Below are positions 28,547 through 37,047 of a stretch of DNA of 64,000 bases, in pieces. Location: positions 522,660 to 586,659 of the forward strand of contig NZ_JAPVBL010000004.1 in assembly GCF_026967935.1 (NCBI RefSeq). The letters run 5' to 3'. Made by a program: the position numbers and the translations under genes. Below the pieces are notes generated by a model. The model was given only the letters and a program-made list of their open reading frames with translations. It was not told the origin of the DNA and did no database searches. The DNA is from Modestobacter sp. VKM Ac-2982. GTDB lineage: Bacteria; Actinomycetota; Actinomycetes; Mycobacteriales; Geodermatophilaceae. The number at the start of each line of letters is the position of its first letter. Position 1 is the stretch's first letter.

Positions 28547-29878
28547 ATGGGCACCAAGGCATCGACCCAGCGACGGACCGGCACCCGTCCGGTGCGCCGC
28601 ATGGCCGGCGTGGTCGTCGCGGCGACCCTCTGCCTGGTGGCCGCCCCCGGCGTCGCCGCGGCGACCCCGACCAACCCCTCGGACGATCAGATCAGCGCGG
28701 CTCGGCAGCAGCAGGACGCCGCCGCGCAGCAGGTCGGCTCCCTCTCCGCCGAGCTGGCCACCGCGCAGGCCGAGGTGGACGCCGCCCGGGCGCAGTCGGC
28801 GATCGCCCTGGACACCTTCCAGGCCCAGCAGGCCGAGTACGAGGTGGCCCAGGCCGCCGCAGACGCCGCTGCCGCCTCCGCCGACCAGGCCGCGGCCGAG
28901 CTGACCACCGCCCGCGCGGACATCGCCACGTTCGCCCGGCAGAGCTACCAGCAGGGCAGCACCTCCCCGACGCTGGAGGCGCTGACCACCGCCGACGGCC
29001 CGGCGCAGATGCTGGAGCGCGCCGCCCTTCTCGAGGCCGCCGGTGCCCACCAGGGCGACGTCGTCACCGCGGTGACGGCCGCCGAGGAGCAAGCCCGCGC
29101 CGCCGAGTCCGCCGCGCAGGCCAGCCTGACCGCGGCCGCGACGCTGAAGCAGGAGGCCGAGGACGCGCTGGCCACCGCCGAGGAGCTGGAGACCGGCGCC
29201 CGGGCGCAGGCGGCCGGGCTCGCCGCCCGACAGGCCAGCCTGGAGCAGGAGCTCGCCCAGGCCCAGCAGGCCCTCCTCGGCCTGCAGGGCGCCCGCGCCG
29301 CCGCCGAGCAGCACGCCGCCCAACAGGCCGCCGCCGAGCGCGCCGCCGCCGAGCGCGCTGCTGCGGAACGGGCTTCCGCCGAACGGGCGGCCACCGAGCG
29401 GGCGTCGGCACCCACCCGCTCCATCGTCTCCGAGCCGCGGGCCGGCACCTCCGCCGGGACCGGCGACTCCTCCGCGGTCGAGACCGCGATCTCCGCCGCA
29501 CGCCGGCACCTGGGCACGATCTACTCCTGGGGCGGCGGATCGCTCACCGGGCCCAGCATGGGCTGGGGGGTGGACGCGGGCATCGTCGGCTTCGACTGCT
29601 CCGGGCTCACCCGCTACGCCTACGCCCAGGCCGGCGTCTCGATCCCGCGCAACAGCAGGGCCCAGTACTCGGCCCTGCCCACGGTCTCCCGGTCGGACCT
29701 GCAGCGCGGTGACCTGGTCTTCTGGGCCACCGACACCAGCCGCCCCTCGACCATCCACCACGTGGCCATCTACCTCGGCGGCGGCCAGATCCTGGAGGCA
29801 CCGCAGAGCGGCTCGGTCATCCGGGTCACGTCGATGCGGTGGAGCGGCTTCATCGGCGGCGTCCGCCCCACCGGCTGA
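28547..29878 (+). CDS. Secreted NlpC/P60 peptidoglycan endopeptidase with coiled-coil domain (RipA-like)
   Basis: 443 residues: a signal peptide (residues 1-39, hydrophobic core VVVAATLCLVAAPGVA), a long Ala/Gln/Glu coiled coil (about 45-270), a short AAERA pentapeptide repeat (about 250-285), a linker, and a C-terminal NlpC/P60 domain (about 310-443). The catalytic Cys is in GFDCSGLTRYAY and the His in IHHVAIYLGGG. Such proteins cut the D-Glu-mDAP bond in the peptide stem and help cells separate; the coiled coil keeps them inactive or docks them to the FtsX-type complex. ATG follows GAGGAC. Confidence 0.9.
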   Translation: MGTKASTQRRTGTRPVRRMAGVVVAATLCLVAAPGVAAATPTNPSDDQISAARQQQDAAAQQVGSLSAELATAQAEVDAARAQSAIALDTFQAQQAEYEVAQAAADAAAASADQAAAELTTARADIATFARQSYQQGSTSPTLEALTTADGPAQMLERAALLEAAGAHQGDVVTAVTAAEEQARAAESAAQASLTAAATLKQEAEDALATAEELETGARAQAAGLAARQASLEQELAQAQQALLGLQGARAAAEQHAAQQAAAERAAAERAAAERASAERAATERASAPTRSIVSEPRAGTSAGTGDSSAVETAISAARRHLGTIYSWGGGSLTGPSMGWGVDAGIVGFDCSGLTRYAYAQAGVSIPRNSRAQYSALPTVSRSDLQRGDLVFWATDTSRPSTIHHVAIYLGGGQILEAPQSGSVIRVTSMRWSGFIGGVRPTG

Positions 29879-29881
29879 CGC

Positions 29882-30871
29882 CTACGCGCTTACGGACTCC
29901 ATGGCCTCGGCGGTCAGGGTCACCGAGCGCAGCCGGCCCTCGGTGGTGGGGGCCTGGTGGGCGACGATCAGCTCGTCGGCGTCGGCCTGCTTGCGGAACC
30001 CCTCGAGGTAGTCGCCGATCTCCCGCGGGGTGCCGATCGCGGCGTAGGTGAACATCGAGCTGACGTGCTGCCCGGCCCCCTGCTCGAGCAGCAGGTCGGC
30101 CTCCTCGTCGGTGAAGCTGCGCCCCCGCCCGAACAGGCCCACGGCCATGTTCCGGCGGACCGCCTCGAGGTTCTCCTCCGCCTGGCGCACGGTGTCGGCG
30201 GCGATCACGTTGACCCCGGCGATGACGTGCGGCTCCGCCAGCTGGTCGGAGGGCTGGAACTCACGCCGGTAGGTGGCGACGGCGGCCTCCAGGGCCTGCG
30301 GCGCGAAGTGGCTGGCGAAGGCGTAGGGCAGGCCCAGCGCGGCGGCCAGGTGGGCGCCGAACAGCGAGGAACCGAGCACGTACAGCGGGACGTCCGAGCC
30401 CTTGCCGGGGATGGCGTCGACGCCGGGCACCCGGGTCCGGCCGGCCAGGTAGCCCTGCAGCTCCAGCACGTCCTGCGGGAAGGTGTCGGCGGAGTTCGGG
30501 TCGCGGCGCAGGGCGTACATCGTGTTCTGGTCCGAGCCCGGCGCGCGGCCCAGCCCGAGGTCGATCCGGCCGGGGTACATCGCGTCGAGGGTGCCGAACT
30601 GCTCGGCGATGGTGAGCGGCGCGTGGTTGGGCAGCATGACCCCACCGGCGCCGAGCCGGATCCGGCTGGTCTGCGCGCCGACGTGGGCGATGAGCACGCT
30701 GGTGGCCGACGACGCGATGCTCGGCATGTTGTGGTGCTCGGCGTACCAGACCCGCTGGTAGCCGTGCTCCTCCGCGCGCTGCGCCAGGGCGACGCTGGCC
30801 GCGATGCTGCTGCTGACGGTCTCCCCGCGGGCGATCGGGGCGAGGTCGAGGACGGACAGCGGGATGCGCAT
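29882..30871 (-). CDS. LLM-class flavin-dependent oxidoreductase (luciferase-like, MsnO8 type)
   Basis: 329 residues, starting [17 protein letters not shown], with the subgroup motifs [39 protein letters not shown] and [13 protein letters not shown]. The TIM-barrel monooxygenases of this family use reduced FMN (or F420) on varied substrates; none is implied here. It is convergent with the NlpC/P60 gene, three bases between stops. Confidence 0.87.
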   Translation of the reverse strand: MRIPLSVLDLAPIARGETVSSSIAASVALAQRAEEHGYQRVWYAEHHNMPSIASSATSVLIAHVGAQTSRIRLGAGGVMLPNHAPLTIAEQFGTLDAMYPGRIDLGLGRAPGSDQNTMYALRRDPNSADTFPQDVLELQGYLAGRTRVPGVDAIPGKGSDVPLYVLGSSLFGAHLAAALGLPYAFASHFAPQALEAAVATYRREFQPSDQLAEPHVIAGVNVIAADTVRQAEENLEAVRRNMAVGLFGRGRSFTDEEADLLLEQGAGQHVSSMFTYAAIGTPREIGDYLEGFRKQADADELIVAHQAPTTEGRLRSVTLTAEAMESVSA

Positions 30872-30981
30872 GAGGGAGGTGCCTTTCGCGTTGGTTGTCC
30901 GGGTCAACGCACGACACCCCGGGGCGCTTCCCGACCGGGCCGCCGCACGCGCGCCTGCCGTTCCGTGATCGGGAGCGCACC

Positions 30982-30995
30982 TACAGTCGCCGCCG
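30982..30995 (+). promoter_or_regulatory. Probable leaderless promoter
   Basis: TACAGT at 30982-30987 is a good -10 and lies seven bases before the GTG at 30995, with no ribosome site between. Confidence 0.4.
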
Positions 30996-31333
30996 TGCAG
31001 GAGATGACGACGTTGCTGGGTGGACCCCTGCCGGTGGAGTTCCTGCTGGACGGGGACTGGCAGCCCGCGGTCCTGCTCGGTTGGCGGCACGAGCCCGACG
31101 GCACCTGCCGGGTGCACGTCCAGGCCGTCGTCTCCGGGCTCCGGCGGACCAGCTGGATGCAGCTGGACGACCTCCGCCTGCCCCAGACCGCCTCACTGGT
31201 CCCCGCCCCGCTCGAGCCGCGCACCCGGCCGGACCTGCTGCTCGCCGGCGCGGAACGCGCCCGGCGGACCCCGACGCCGCTCCCCCCGCTGCCGGTCCCC
31301 CGCAGCCTGCAGCCCGACACCAGCCGGACCTGA
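30995..31333 (+). CDS. Conserved hypothetical protein
   Basis: 112 residues. The first 70 form a compact domain ([20 protein letters not shown], then a [20 protein letters not shown] strand pair) and the last 40 are Pro/Arg-rich and probably unstructured. No membrane segment or known motif; I do not recognise it. It is probably translated from a leaderless message and diverges from the luciferase-like gene. Confidence 0.6.
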   Translation: MQEMTTLLGGPLPVEFLLDGDWQPAVLLGWRHEPDGTCRVHVQAVVSGLRRTSWMQLDDLRLPQTASLVPAPLEPRTRPDLLLAGAERARRTPTPLPPLPVPRSLQPDTSRT

Positions 31334-31434
31334 CCGGCCGGTCCGCCACGCGGACCGGTTCCGGACGGCCGCGCTGGGTGTCACCCTGAGGGGACCAGCC
31401 GGAGCGCAGCGTCGCGAGCCGGGGAGGAGCAGCC

Positions 31435-31839
31435 GTGTTGTGTCAGAGCACCTACGCACTGGACTACATCGACGGACGGCGCGCAGCGGTCGAGGCCCGC
31501 GTCGCCGCCTACCGGGAGCTGGCCGCCGCCACCGAGCCGGCCGCCCTGCGCGAGTTCGAGCCCGTCTTCTTCAACGACCTGGTCGTGGTGCTGGAGAACT
31601 GGTTCGTGCACCGCGGCCGGGGCATCGAGGGCTCGGACGGCAACGCGCTGAACGAGGTGCGGCTGATCGCCGAGTCGCTGGTGCACGGCGGCAGGATGAT
31701 CGCCGACAAGCACGTCCGGCTGGACCCGGCGCGCACCGTGCTCAAGTACCGGGTGGGCGACGAGATCGCCGTCCGCGAGGCCGACTTCACCGCGTTGGCG
31801 AAGGCCTTCTTCGCGGAGCTGGAGAGCCGGTACCTGTAG
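31435..31839 (+). CDS. Conserved hypothetical protein
   Basis: 134 residues, mostly helical, beginning [20 protein letters not shown] and containing [20 protein letters not shown] and [19 protein letters not shown] 31435 follows GGGGAGGAG, an excellent ribosome site. Sequences like this are common in high-GC actinobacteria as unnamed proteins; no catalytic motif is evident. Confidence 0.65.
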   Translation: MLCQSTYALDYIDGRRAAVEARVAAYRELAAATEPAALREFEPVFFNDLVVVLENWFVHRGRGIEGSDGNALNEVRLIAESLVHGGRMIADKHVRLDPARTVLKYRVGDEIAVREADFTALAKAFFAELESRYL

Positions 31840-31851
31840 CGCCGGCCCGGC

Positions 31852-32472
31852 TCAGCGGCTCTGCAGCGCGTCCAGGGCCACGGCCATCGCGGCGGCGACC
31901 CGGAAGTCCAGCCGCGGGTCGGGCACCGTGACGGTGTAGCGGTCCCGGATGGCCTTCTTCCGCTCGCTGATCAGCACCGGGGCCCCGGTCGCGGTGTCGA
32001 CGAAGTCGAAGTGGAAGACGAAGGGCACCGGGACGTCGCCGACGACGGGGAGCGCGGTCCAGACCCGGCGCACGACCGCGAGGGCCGGTCGGCGCTCGCG
32101 GCCGACCGCCTCGATGCCCGGGGCAGAGAGGGTCCAGGTCGAGCGGAGCAGGCTGGCCCCGAACTGCTTGCTGAACATGCCCAGCGGTGCACCGTGCTCG
32201 TCGAGGACGTCGTGCTGGGCCGAGACGTCCAGCCGCTGGCGGGCCTTGAAGGAGAAGACCGGGCGGCTCTTGGCCTCGTCGGCGTAGAAGACCACCTCCT
32301 CCTTCAGCTTCATCCGCTTCTGCTCGGCCAGCGCGAGCAGGTGGCCCTCGGAGCCGTCGGGCTGCACGGCCCGGATCTCGTAGCGGTTGACCATCATGGT
32401 GACCCGCTGCGAGACGAAGAAGGCAGGCACGACCATCGGGGCCGGCGGCTGGCCGAAGGGGGACGAGGTCAC
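31852..32472 (-). CDS. LURP-one-related / Tubby C-terminal-like protein
   Basis: 206 residues. After a Pro-rich N-terminus the sequence shows the LURP-one/scramblase-like beta barrel: NRYEIRAVQPDGSEGHLLAL, KLKEEVVFYADEAK, PVFSFKARQRLDV and HDVLDEHGAPLGMFSK. The fold binds membranes or lipids in eukaryotes; bacterial members are uncharacterised. GTG 32472 follows AGGAG. It diverges from the retron, its start lying 102 bases from the a1 repeat, so it shares the intergenic region with it. Confidence 0.72.
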   Translation of the reverse strand: MTSSPFGQPPAPMVVPAFFVSQRVTMMVNRYEIRAVQPDGSEGHLLALAEQKRMKLKEEVVFYADEAKSRPVFSFKARQRLDVSAQHDVLDEHGAPLGMFSKQFGASLLRSTWTLSAPGIEAVGRERRPALAVVRRVWTALPVVGDVPVPFVFHFDFVDTATGAPVLISERKKAIRDRYTVTVPDPRLDFRVAAAMAVALDALQSR

Positions 32473-32565
32473 AGCGGTGCTCCTGGGTGGGTCGGGTGGT
32501 GCGGGCAGCCCATCCTGGGGCACGACGGGTGCCTGTGTCCCGGATCCGTCTCCCGGCCCAGCCAC

Positions 32566-32571
32566 TACGGT
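32566..32571 (+). promoter_or_regulatory. Candidate -10 element of the retron RNA
   Basis: TACGGT (TAnnnT) lies 2 bases before the a1 repeat, which would start transcription at about 32577-32579, inside a1. No convincing -35 is seen. Confidence 0.35.
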
Positions 32572-32573
32572 GG

Positions 32574-32742
32574 CCGGGTGCACGGCGGGGCGGGCAGGAC
32601 GATCGGCAGCAGCCGATCACCCCGGGGCAACCCCGGGGCATCGTGAGCAGGTCGGGCATGGCGTCATGAGCCGCGCTGTGCGCTCCGCGCACCAGGCGGC
32701 GCCTCCAGCGAGGAGCGGCTGGCCGCCCCGCCGTGCACCCGG
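32574..32742 (+). ncRNA. Candidate retron msr-msd RNA
   Basis: Two perfect 20-base inverted repeats, CCGGGTGCACGGCGGGGCGG (a1, 32574-32593) and its exact reverse complement (a2, 32723-32742), enclose 129 bases directly upstream of the reverse transcriptase. After a1 come two msr-type hairpins: 32601-32607 pairs with 32612-32618 over loop AGCA, and 32620-32627 pairs with 32631-32638 over loop CAA. Then a longer stem, suited to msd, runs 32670-32683 against 32687-32700 with two bulges and loop TCC. The branching G should lie just after a1 but I cannot choose among G594, G597 and G598. The RT ribosome site GGGAGG overlaps the end of a2. Confidence 0.82.
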
Positions 32743-32751
32743 GAGGTCGCG

Positions 32752-34101
32752 GTGACCGCCGAGCGGCAGGCCGCGACCACCGCCGCAGCGATCGCGACCG
32801 CGCTGCTGGCCGGCCCGTGGCGGCGGCGGGACATGGTCCGCCGGGTGGCGGTGGCGCTGGGCCAGGCCCGCGCCCGCACCTGGGTGGGCACACTGGTCGG
32901 GGAGGTCCAGACGGTCTGCCCCACCGCCCCGGTCGACCGGCCGCGGGAGCTGGCCCGCGTCGTCCGGACGACCCAGGGGTGGGAACGCGGGCAGTCACAG
33001 CGACCACTCCCCCGGGCCGTCCGGTGGGAACCGGTGCCGACCGCGCTGGCCTGGCGCCGGTGGCCGGTCGCCGACCTGCCTGACCAGGCCGCGGTCGCCC
33101 GGCTGCTCGACGTCGACGCCGGCGAGCTGGCGTGGTTCGCCGACGCCCGCCGGCTGGAGCGGACGTCCGGTGAGGCGCTGCGGCACTACCGGTGGCGGGT
33201 GGTGCCGCGCCCGGCGGGGGTCCGGCTGCTCGCCGCGCCCAAGCCCCGGCTCAAGGAGGCGCAGCGGCGGGTGCTGCGACACGTGCTCGACCGCATCCCG
33301 GTGCACGACGCCGCGCACGGCTGCGTGCCCGGACGCTCGGTGCGCACCGCGGTCGCCCCGCACGCCGGGTCCGCCGTCGTGCTGCGGATGGACCTGGAGG
33401 CGTTCTTCGCCAGCGTCGCCGCCGGGCGGGTGCACGGGCTGCTGCTGGGCGTCGCCGGTCTGCCCGAGCCGGTGGCGCACGTGCTCACCGGCCTGGTGAC
33501 GACGGTGCTGCCGACCGAGGTGTGGCGGCACGTCCCTGCCCCGGACGGGATCGAGGCGCGGGACCGGCACCGGCGGCTGGGTCAGCGGCTGGCAGTGCCG
33601 CACCTGCCGCAGGGCGCTCCGACGTCCCCGGCGCTGGCCAACCTGGTCTGCCACCGCCTCGACCGCCGGCTGACCGGACTCGCCACGGCCGCCGGTGCCA
33701 CCTACACCCGCTACGTCGACGACCTGACCTTCAGCGGGGACCGGCGGATCGCCCGCGACCGGTTCGCCGCCCTGGTCACCGCGGTGGTCGAGGAGGAGGG
33801 CTTCCGGGTGAACGCGGCGAAGACCTCGGCCACCAGCGCCGCCCGTCGGCAGTCGGTGCTGGGCACGGTGGTCAACGACCACCCCACCCTGCCGCGGCCG
33901 GAGCGGGACGCGCTGCGGGCGCTGCTGCACAACTGCGCCGTCCACGGCTGGACGACCCAGACCCGGGGCCACGACCCGGCCACCTTCCGCGACCACGTGC
34001 TGGGGCGGGTGGCCTGGGCCGCCTCGGTCGACCCGGGGTTCGGCGCCCGGCTGCACACCCTGGCCGACCGGATCGACTGGTCGGCTGCCCCGCCCTCGTA
34101 G
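32752..34101 (+). CDS. Retron-type reverse transcriptase, myxobacterial-retron-like
   Basis: 449 residues. Residues 1-110 are a helical, Arg-rich N-terminal region; 110-150 match the N-terminal part of the myxobacterial retron RTs (ARLLDVDAGELAWFADARRL); the polymerase core spans about 150-400. Motifs: PVHDAAHGCVPGRS (184-196), DLEAFF (214-219, first catalytic Asp), QGAPTSP (287-293), YVDD (321-324), NAAKT (354-358). The retron-specific NAxxH is AVAPH (200-204) and VTG is VLG (369-371). It should copy the msd part of the upstream RNA into msDNA, primed from a 2'-OH. No effector domain is fused. GTG 32752 follows GGGAGG. Confidence 0.9.
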   Translation: MTAERQAATTAAAIATALLAGPWRRRDMVRRVAVALGQARARTWVGTLVGEVQTVCPTAPVDRPRELARVVRTTQGWERGQSQRPLPRAVRWEPVPTALAWRRWPVADLPDQAAVARLLDVDAGELAWFADARRLERTSGEALRHYRWRVVPRPAGVRLLAAPKPRLKEAQRRVLRHVLDRIPVHDAAHGCVPGRSVRTAVAPHAGSAVVLRMDLEAFFASVAAGRVHGLLLGVAGLPEPVAHVLTGLVTTVLPTEVWRHVPAPDGIEARDRHRRLGQRLAVPHLPQGAPTSPALANLVCHRLDRRLTGLATAAGATYTRYVDDLTFSGDRRIARDRFAALVTAVVEEEGFRVNAAKTSATSAARRQSVLGTVVNDHPTLPRPERDALRALLHNCAVHGWTTQTRGHDPATFRDHVLGRVAWAASVDPGFGARLHTLADRIDWSAAPPS

Positions 34102-34127
34102 GCTCGGCCGATGATCGTGGTCCCGGG

Positions 34128-34859
34128 ATGAGCGCCCGGATCGAGGAGCTGGACTGGAGCCCGACGCCGATCGGCGAGGTGAGCCTGCGACGGCGGCGGG
34201 ACCCGGTGACCGGACTCGACGTCTTCGAGGTGAAGCTCGGGGACGAGTTCCTCATGTCCACCCAGTTCACCGTGGCCGAGGTGGCGGTGGCCCGGCTCGC
34301 CCTGGCGCGGCTCGACGGGCCCGCCCCCGGTGCGCCCGGGCTGGACGTCGCCGTGGGCGGGCTCGGGCTCGGCTACACCGCGGAGGCGGTCCTGGCCGAC
34401 CCGCGGGTGCGGGAGCTGGTGGTCGTCGACCTGCTCGAGCCGGTGATCGGCTGGCACCAGCGTGGGCTGGTGCCGGTCGGCCCCACGCTCACCGCCGACC
34501 CCCGCTGCCGGCTCGTGCACGGGGACTTCTTCGCGATGGCCGAGGGCGCCGGCTTCGACCCCGCGACGCCCGGCCGGGTGTTCGACGCCGTCGTCGTCGA
34601 CATCGACCACTCACCGCAGCACCTGCTCGCCGACGGCAGCGCCGGCTTCTACGGGATCGCCGGCACCCGGCGGCTGGCCCGGCACCTGCGGCCGGGAGGC
34701 GTGTTCTCGCTGTGGTCGAACGACCCGCCCGAGGACGGCTACCTCTCCGTCCTGGCCGAGGTCTTCACCGACGTCGCCGCCGAGGTCGTCAGCTTCCCCA
34801 ACCCCCTGCAGGACCGGCCGGCCACGAACACGGTCTACCTCGGCACGAAGCCGCGCTGA
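34128..34859 (+). CDS. Spermidine synthase-like SAM-fold protein
   Basis: 243 residues with a class I methyltransferase/aminopropyltransferase fold: the SAM-type loop VAVGGLGLGYTAEAVL, then acidic VVVDLLEPVIGWHQ, then FDAVVVDIDHSP and a C-terminal sheet ending NTVYLGTKPR. It lacks the full polyamine-synthase pattern, so a polyamine role is uncertain. It starts 26 bases after the RT stop with no terminator between, so it may be cotranscribed with the retron. It could also be an unrelated housekeeping gene. Confidence 0.7.
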   Translation: MSARIEELDWSPTPIGEVSLRRRRDPVTGLDVFEVKLGDEFLMSTQFTVAEVAVARLALARLDGPAPGAPGLDVAVGGLGLGYTAEAVLADPRVRELVVVDLLEPVIGWHQRGLVPVGPTLTADPRCRLVHGDFFAMAEGAGFDPATPGRVFDAVVVDIDHSPQHLLADGSAGFYGIAGTRRLARHLRPGGVFSLWSNDPPEDGYLSVLAEVFTDVAAEVVSFPNPLQDRPATNTVYLGTKPR

Positions 34860-34868
34860 CCCGGCCCG

Positions 34869-35954
34869 CTACGCCTGCGCGAGCACGCCCCGGCGCATGG
34901 CGCGGGCCCGGTTGTCCAGGGCCTGCCGCCAGGCGGCCACCCAGCGTTCGACGGTGTGCTCCATCAGGTGGCCGGCCAGCACCTGCTCGCGCGCAGCCGC
35001 GGCCATCTCCCGACGCCGGTCGGCGTCGGTGACCCCGGCGGCGACCCACTTCGCCCAGTCCTTCGGCGCGCGGGCCGGCATCCCGAGCCCGAGGCGCTCG
35101 TACTCCTCGGTGCGCGCCCGCACGCAGTAGACCCCGCGGGCGGAGTACTCCAGCGGCTTCAGCCAGCTCTTGCAGGTGTTGAACCGGTCGATGCGGAGCG
35201 GGGCGATGCCCACGTCGAACAGCTCACCGATGGCCCGGCTGTACTCGTCGACGTCCGGGATCCACGGGACCTCGGACGGCTCCTCGGGCAGCCGCAACCT
35301 CTCCCGGGCGTCCCACTTCTGCCCCAGCACCACGAACTCGCTGCGCCCACGGGTCCGGTCCAGCGCCTGCTGCAGCCCCGACCCCATCTCCTGCAGGTCG
35401 TAGGGGTGGCCGGCGACGTTCCCGGTCCAGCCGATCCGCACCACCCCGGGGTCACGCTCGTAGGCCGGGGGCAGCTCGGCGATCCGACGCGGGACGGCGT
35501 TGGGGACGACGACGCCCCGCCCGTGCGATGCGTACTCCTGCTGCAGCGCCGGGGTCGACGTGGTGACCAGGTCGGCCTCCTTGGCGCACTCCAGCGCGAT
35601 CTTCGCCCGCCCGCCCCGGACCAGTCCCTTGTGCCCCATGTGACCGAAGGGGACGGCGGAGAGCAGGTCGTCGAACTCCACGACCACCGCGACCCCCTGG
35701 GCCTGGAGGACCCGGATGCACTGCAGCATCTCCTTGGTCTTGGGCGCCTGGAGCACCACCACGTCGGCTCCCTGGGCGTCGACGTCGACGACCTCGGGCT
35801 CGCCGCCCTCGACGACCGGGCGCATGGTGGTCGCCAGGCCCCGCTCGACCGTGACGGCGACGCCCAGCCCCGCCTCCTGCACGGCCCGGGCCGGCTCCTT
35901 GACGCGGTAGTGGTCGGGGCCGATGTGGCCCTGGTTCATCAGCAGCACGTGCAT
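34869..35954 (-). CDS. Glycosyltransferase, GT-B fold
   Basis: 361 residues. It starts MHVLLMNQGHIGPDHYRVKE and contains the two Rossmann halves of GT-B enzymes; the donor half shows VRIGWTGNVAGHPYDL, EFVVLGQKWDARERL and FDVGIAPLRIDRFNTCKSWL followed by KPLEYSARG, where the Glu of the donor site is expected. The acceptor is unknown. ATG follows an AAAGG. It is likely part of the surface-polysaccharide region that continues to the right. Confidence 0.82.
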   Translation of the reverse strand: MHVLLMNQGHIGPDHYRVKEPARAVQEAGLGVAVTVERGLATTMRPVVEGGEPEVVDVDAQGADVVVLQAPKTKEMLQCIRVLQAQGVAVVVEFDDLLSAVPFGHMGHKGLVRGGRAKIALECAKEADLVTTSTPALQQEYASHGRGVVVPNAVPRRIAELPPAYERDPGVVRIGWTGNVAGHPYDLQEMGSGLQQALDRTRGRSEFVVLGQKWDARERLRLPEEPSEVPWIPDVDEYSRAIGELFDVGIAPLRIDRFNTCKSWLKPLEYSARGVYCVRARTEEYERLGLGMPARAPKDWAKWVAAGVTDADRRREMAAAAREQVLAGHLMEHTVERWVAAWRQALDNRARAMRRGVLAQA

Positions 35955-36261
35955 CGTCGACGTAGGCCTTTCGCGACTGCGGCACCGTGGGTCCGGCGCC
36001 GTCCGGGAGCCCCGACCGACGGGACGGAGGGACGTCTCCTCCCTCCATCGGCAGCCCGCAGCGGGATCGTGCCCGCCCGGCAGCCGACCGGGCCGGCGCA
36101 GCCGTCGCCGCGTGGCACCTGGGACCGCTGGGGCGCACGCGGCCGCCGGGGGACGCGTCGCGCGTGTCAGCCCAGCCGGCCGCAGCCCGCCCGGCACACT
36201 CCCCCACGTCGTGCGGCAGCCGCCCGACCCGGTGCAGGCGCCGGTGGACCCTGGGGAGCTC
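35955..36261. other. 307-base divergent gap
   Basis: It lies between the glycosyltransferase and the first DUF4422-like gene. It is GC-rich and Pro/Arg-coding in most frames; an in-frame GTG at 36211 could extend the right-hand gene by 17 residues. No promoter, RNA or repeat stands out. Confidence 0.45.
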
Positions 36262-37047
36262 GTGCGCTACTTCAGCATCGCCTACCGGCCCCTGGACTGG
36301 CCGCTGCCGGACTTCATGGAGGCGGTGTCGACCGCTCCCGCCGGTGACGGGGTGACCGACCTCGGCGGCCGCTACCCGGAGCTCGCCGGCCGGGACCCCG
36401 TCCTCGGCGAGTACGCCACCCTGTTCGCCGTCCGGCGCCTCCTGGAGGAAGCCCGCGAGCGTGGGGAGGGCACCGACGGCGGCATGGTCGGCATCTCGCA
36501 CTACCGCCGGTTCGCGGTCACCCGGCCGACGGGCACACGCTCCTACGCCTACGGCGTGGTGCGGCCCGAGGAGTTCACCACGCTCCCCCGCGACCTGTTC
36601 GTCCCCCCACCGGACACCGTGCTCTTCCCCGCGCCGATGAAGGTCGTCCCCACACTGCTGGCGCACTTCGGCACCTACCACCCCACCCGCGACCTGCTCT
36701 TCTTCATGGCGCTGGCGATCGACCTGGGGGTCGTGACCGACGCGGAGGCGACGTCCTGGCTGAGCCAGGACGTGATGGTCCCCGCGCCGGCGGTCGGCGT
36801 GTACCCGGTGGACTGGTACGTCGCCACGATGGTGGCGCTGGAGTCCGTCGTCGACGCCTTCGAGGCCAGCGTGGGCGTGCCCCGGGAGGGCTACCAGCGC
36901 CGGATCATCGCCTTCTGCCTCGAACGGCTGCACGGGCTGGTGCTGTCCTCGCTCGTCTCCCGGTGGGACGCGCTCATCACCCACCCGGCCCTCCTCGTGA
37001 GCCCGGACGGGATCTACCACCCCAGCGGATCGGAGCCGTCCGCGTGA
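36262..37047 (+). CDS. DUF4422-like protein, paralogue 1
   Basis: 261 residues starting RYFSIAYRPLDWPLPDFMEA. The core VLGEYATLFAVRRLLEEA followed by GMVGISHYRRFAVTRP resembles the GL(C/S)HYRRY signature of DUF4422 polysaccharide glycosyltransferases. Later blocks: HPTRDLLFFMALAIDLGVV, SQDVMVPAPAVGVYP and REGYQRRIIAFCLERLHG. GTG 36262 is chosen because it aligns with the start of paralogue 2 and has GGGGAG before it. It overlaps paralogue 2 by four bases. Probable role: transfer of a sugar in a surface glycan, inferred only. Confidence 0.65.
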   Translation: MRYFSIAYRPLDWPLPDFMEAVSTAPAGDGVTDLGGRYPELAGRDPVLGEYATLFAVRRLLEEARERGEGTDGGMVGISHYRRFAVTRPTGTRSYAYGVVRPEEFTTLPRDLFVPPPDTVLFPAPMKVVPTLLAHFGTYHPTRDLLFFMALAIDLGVVTDAEATSWLSQDVMVPAPAVGVYPVDWYVATMVALESVVDAFEASVGVPREGYQRRIIAFCLERLHGLVLSSLVSRWDALITHPALLVSPDGIYHPSGSEPSA

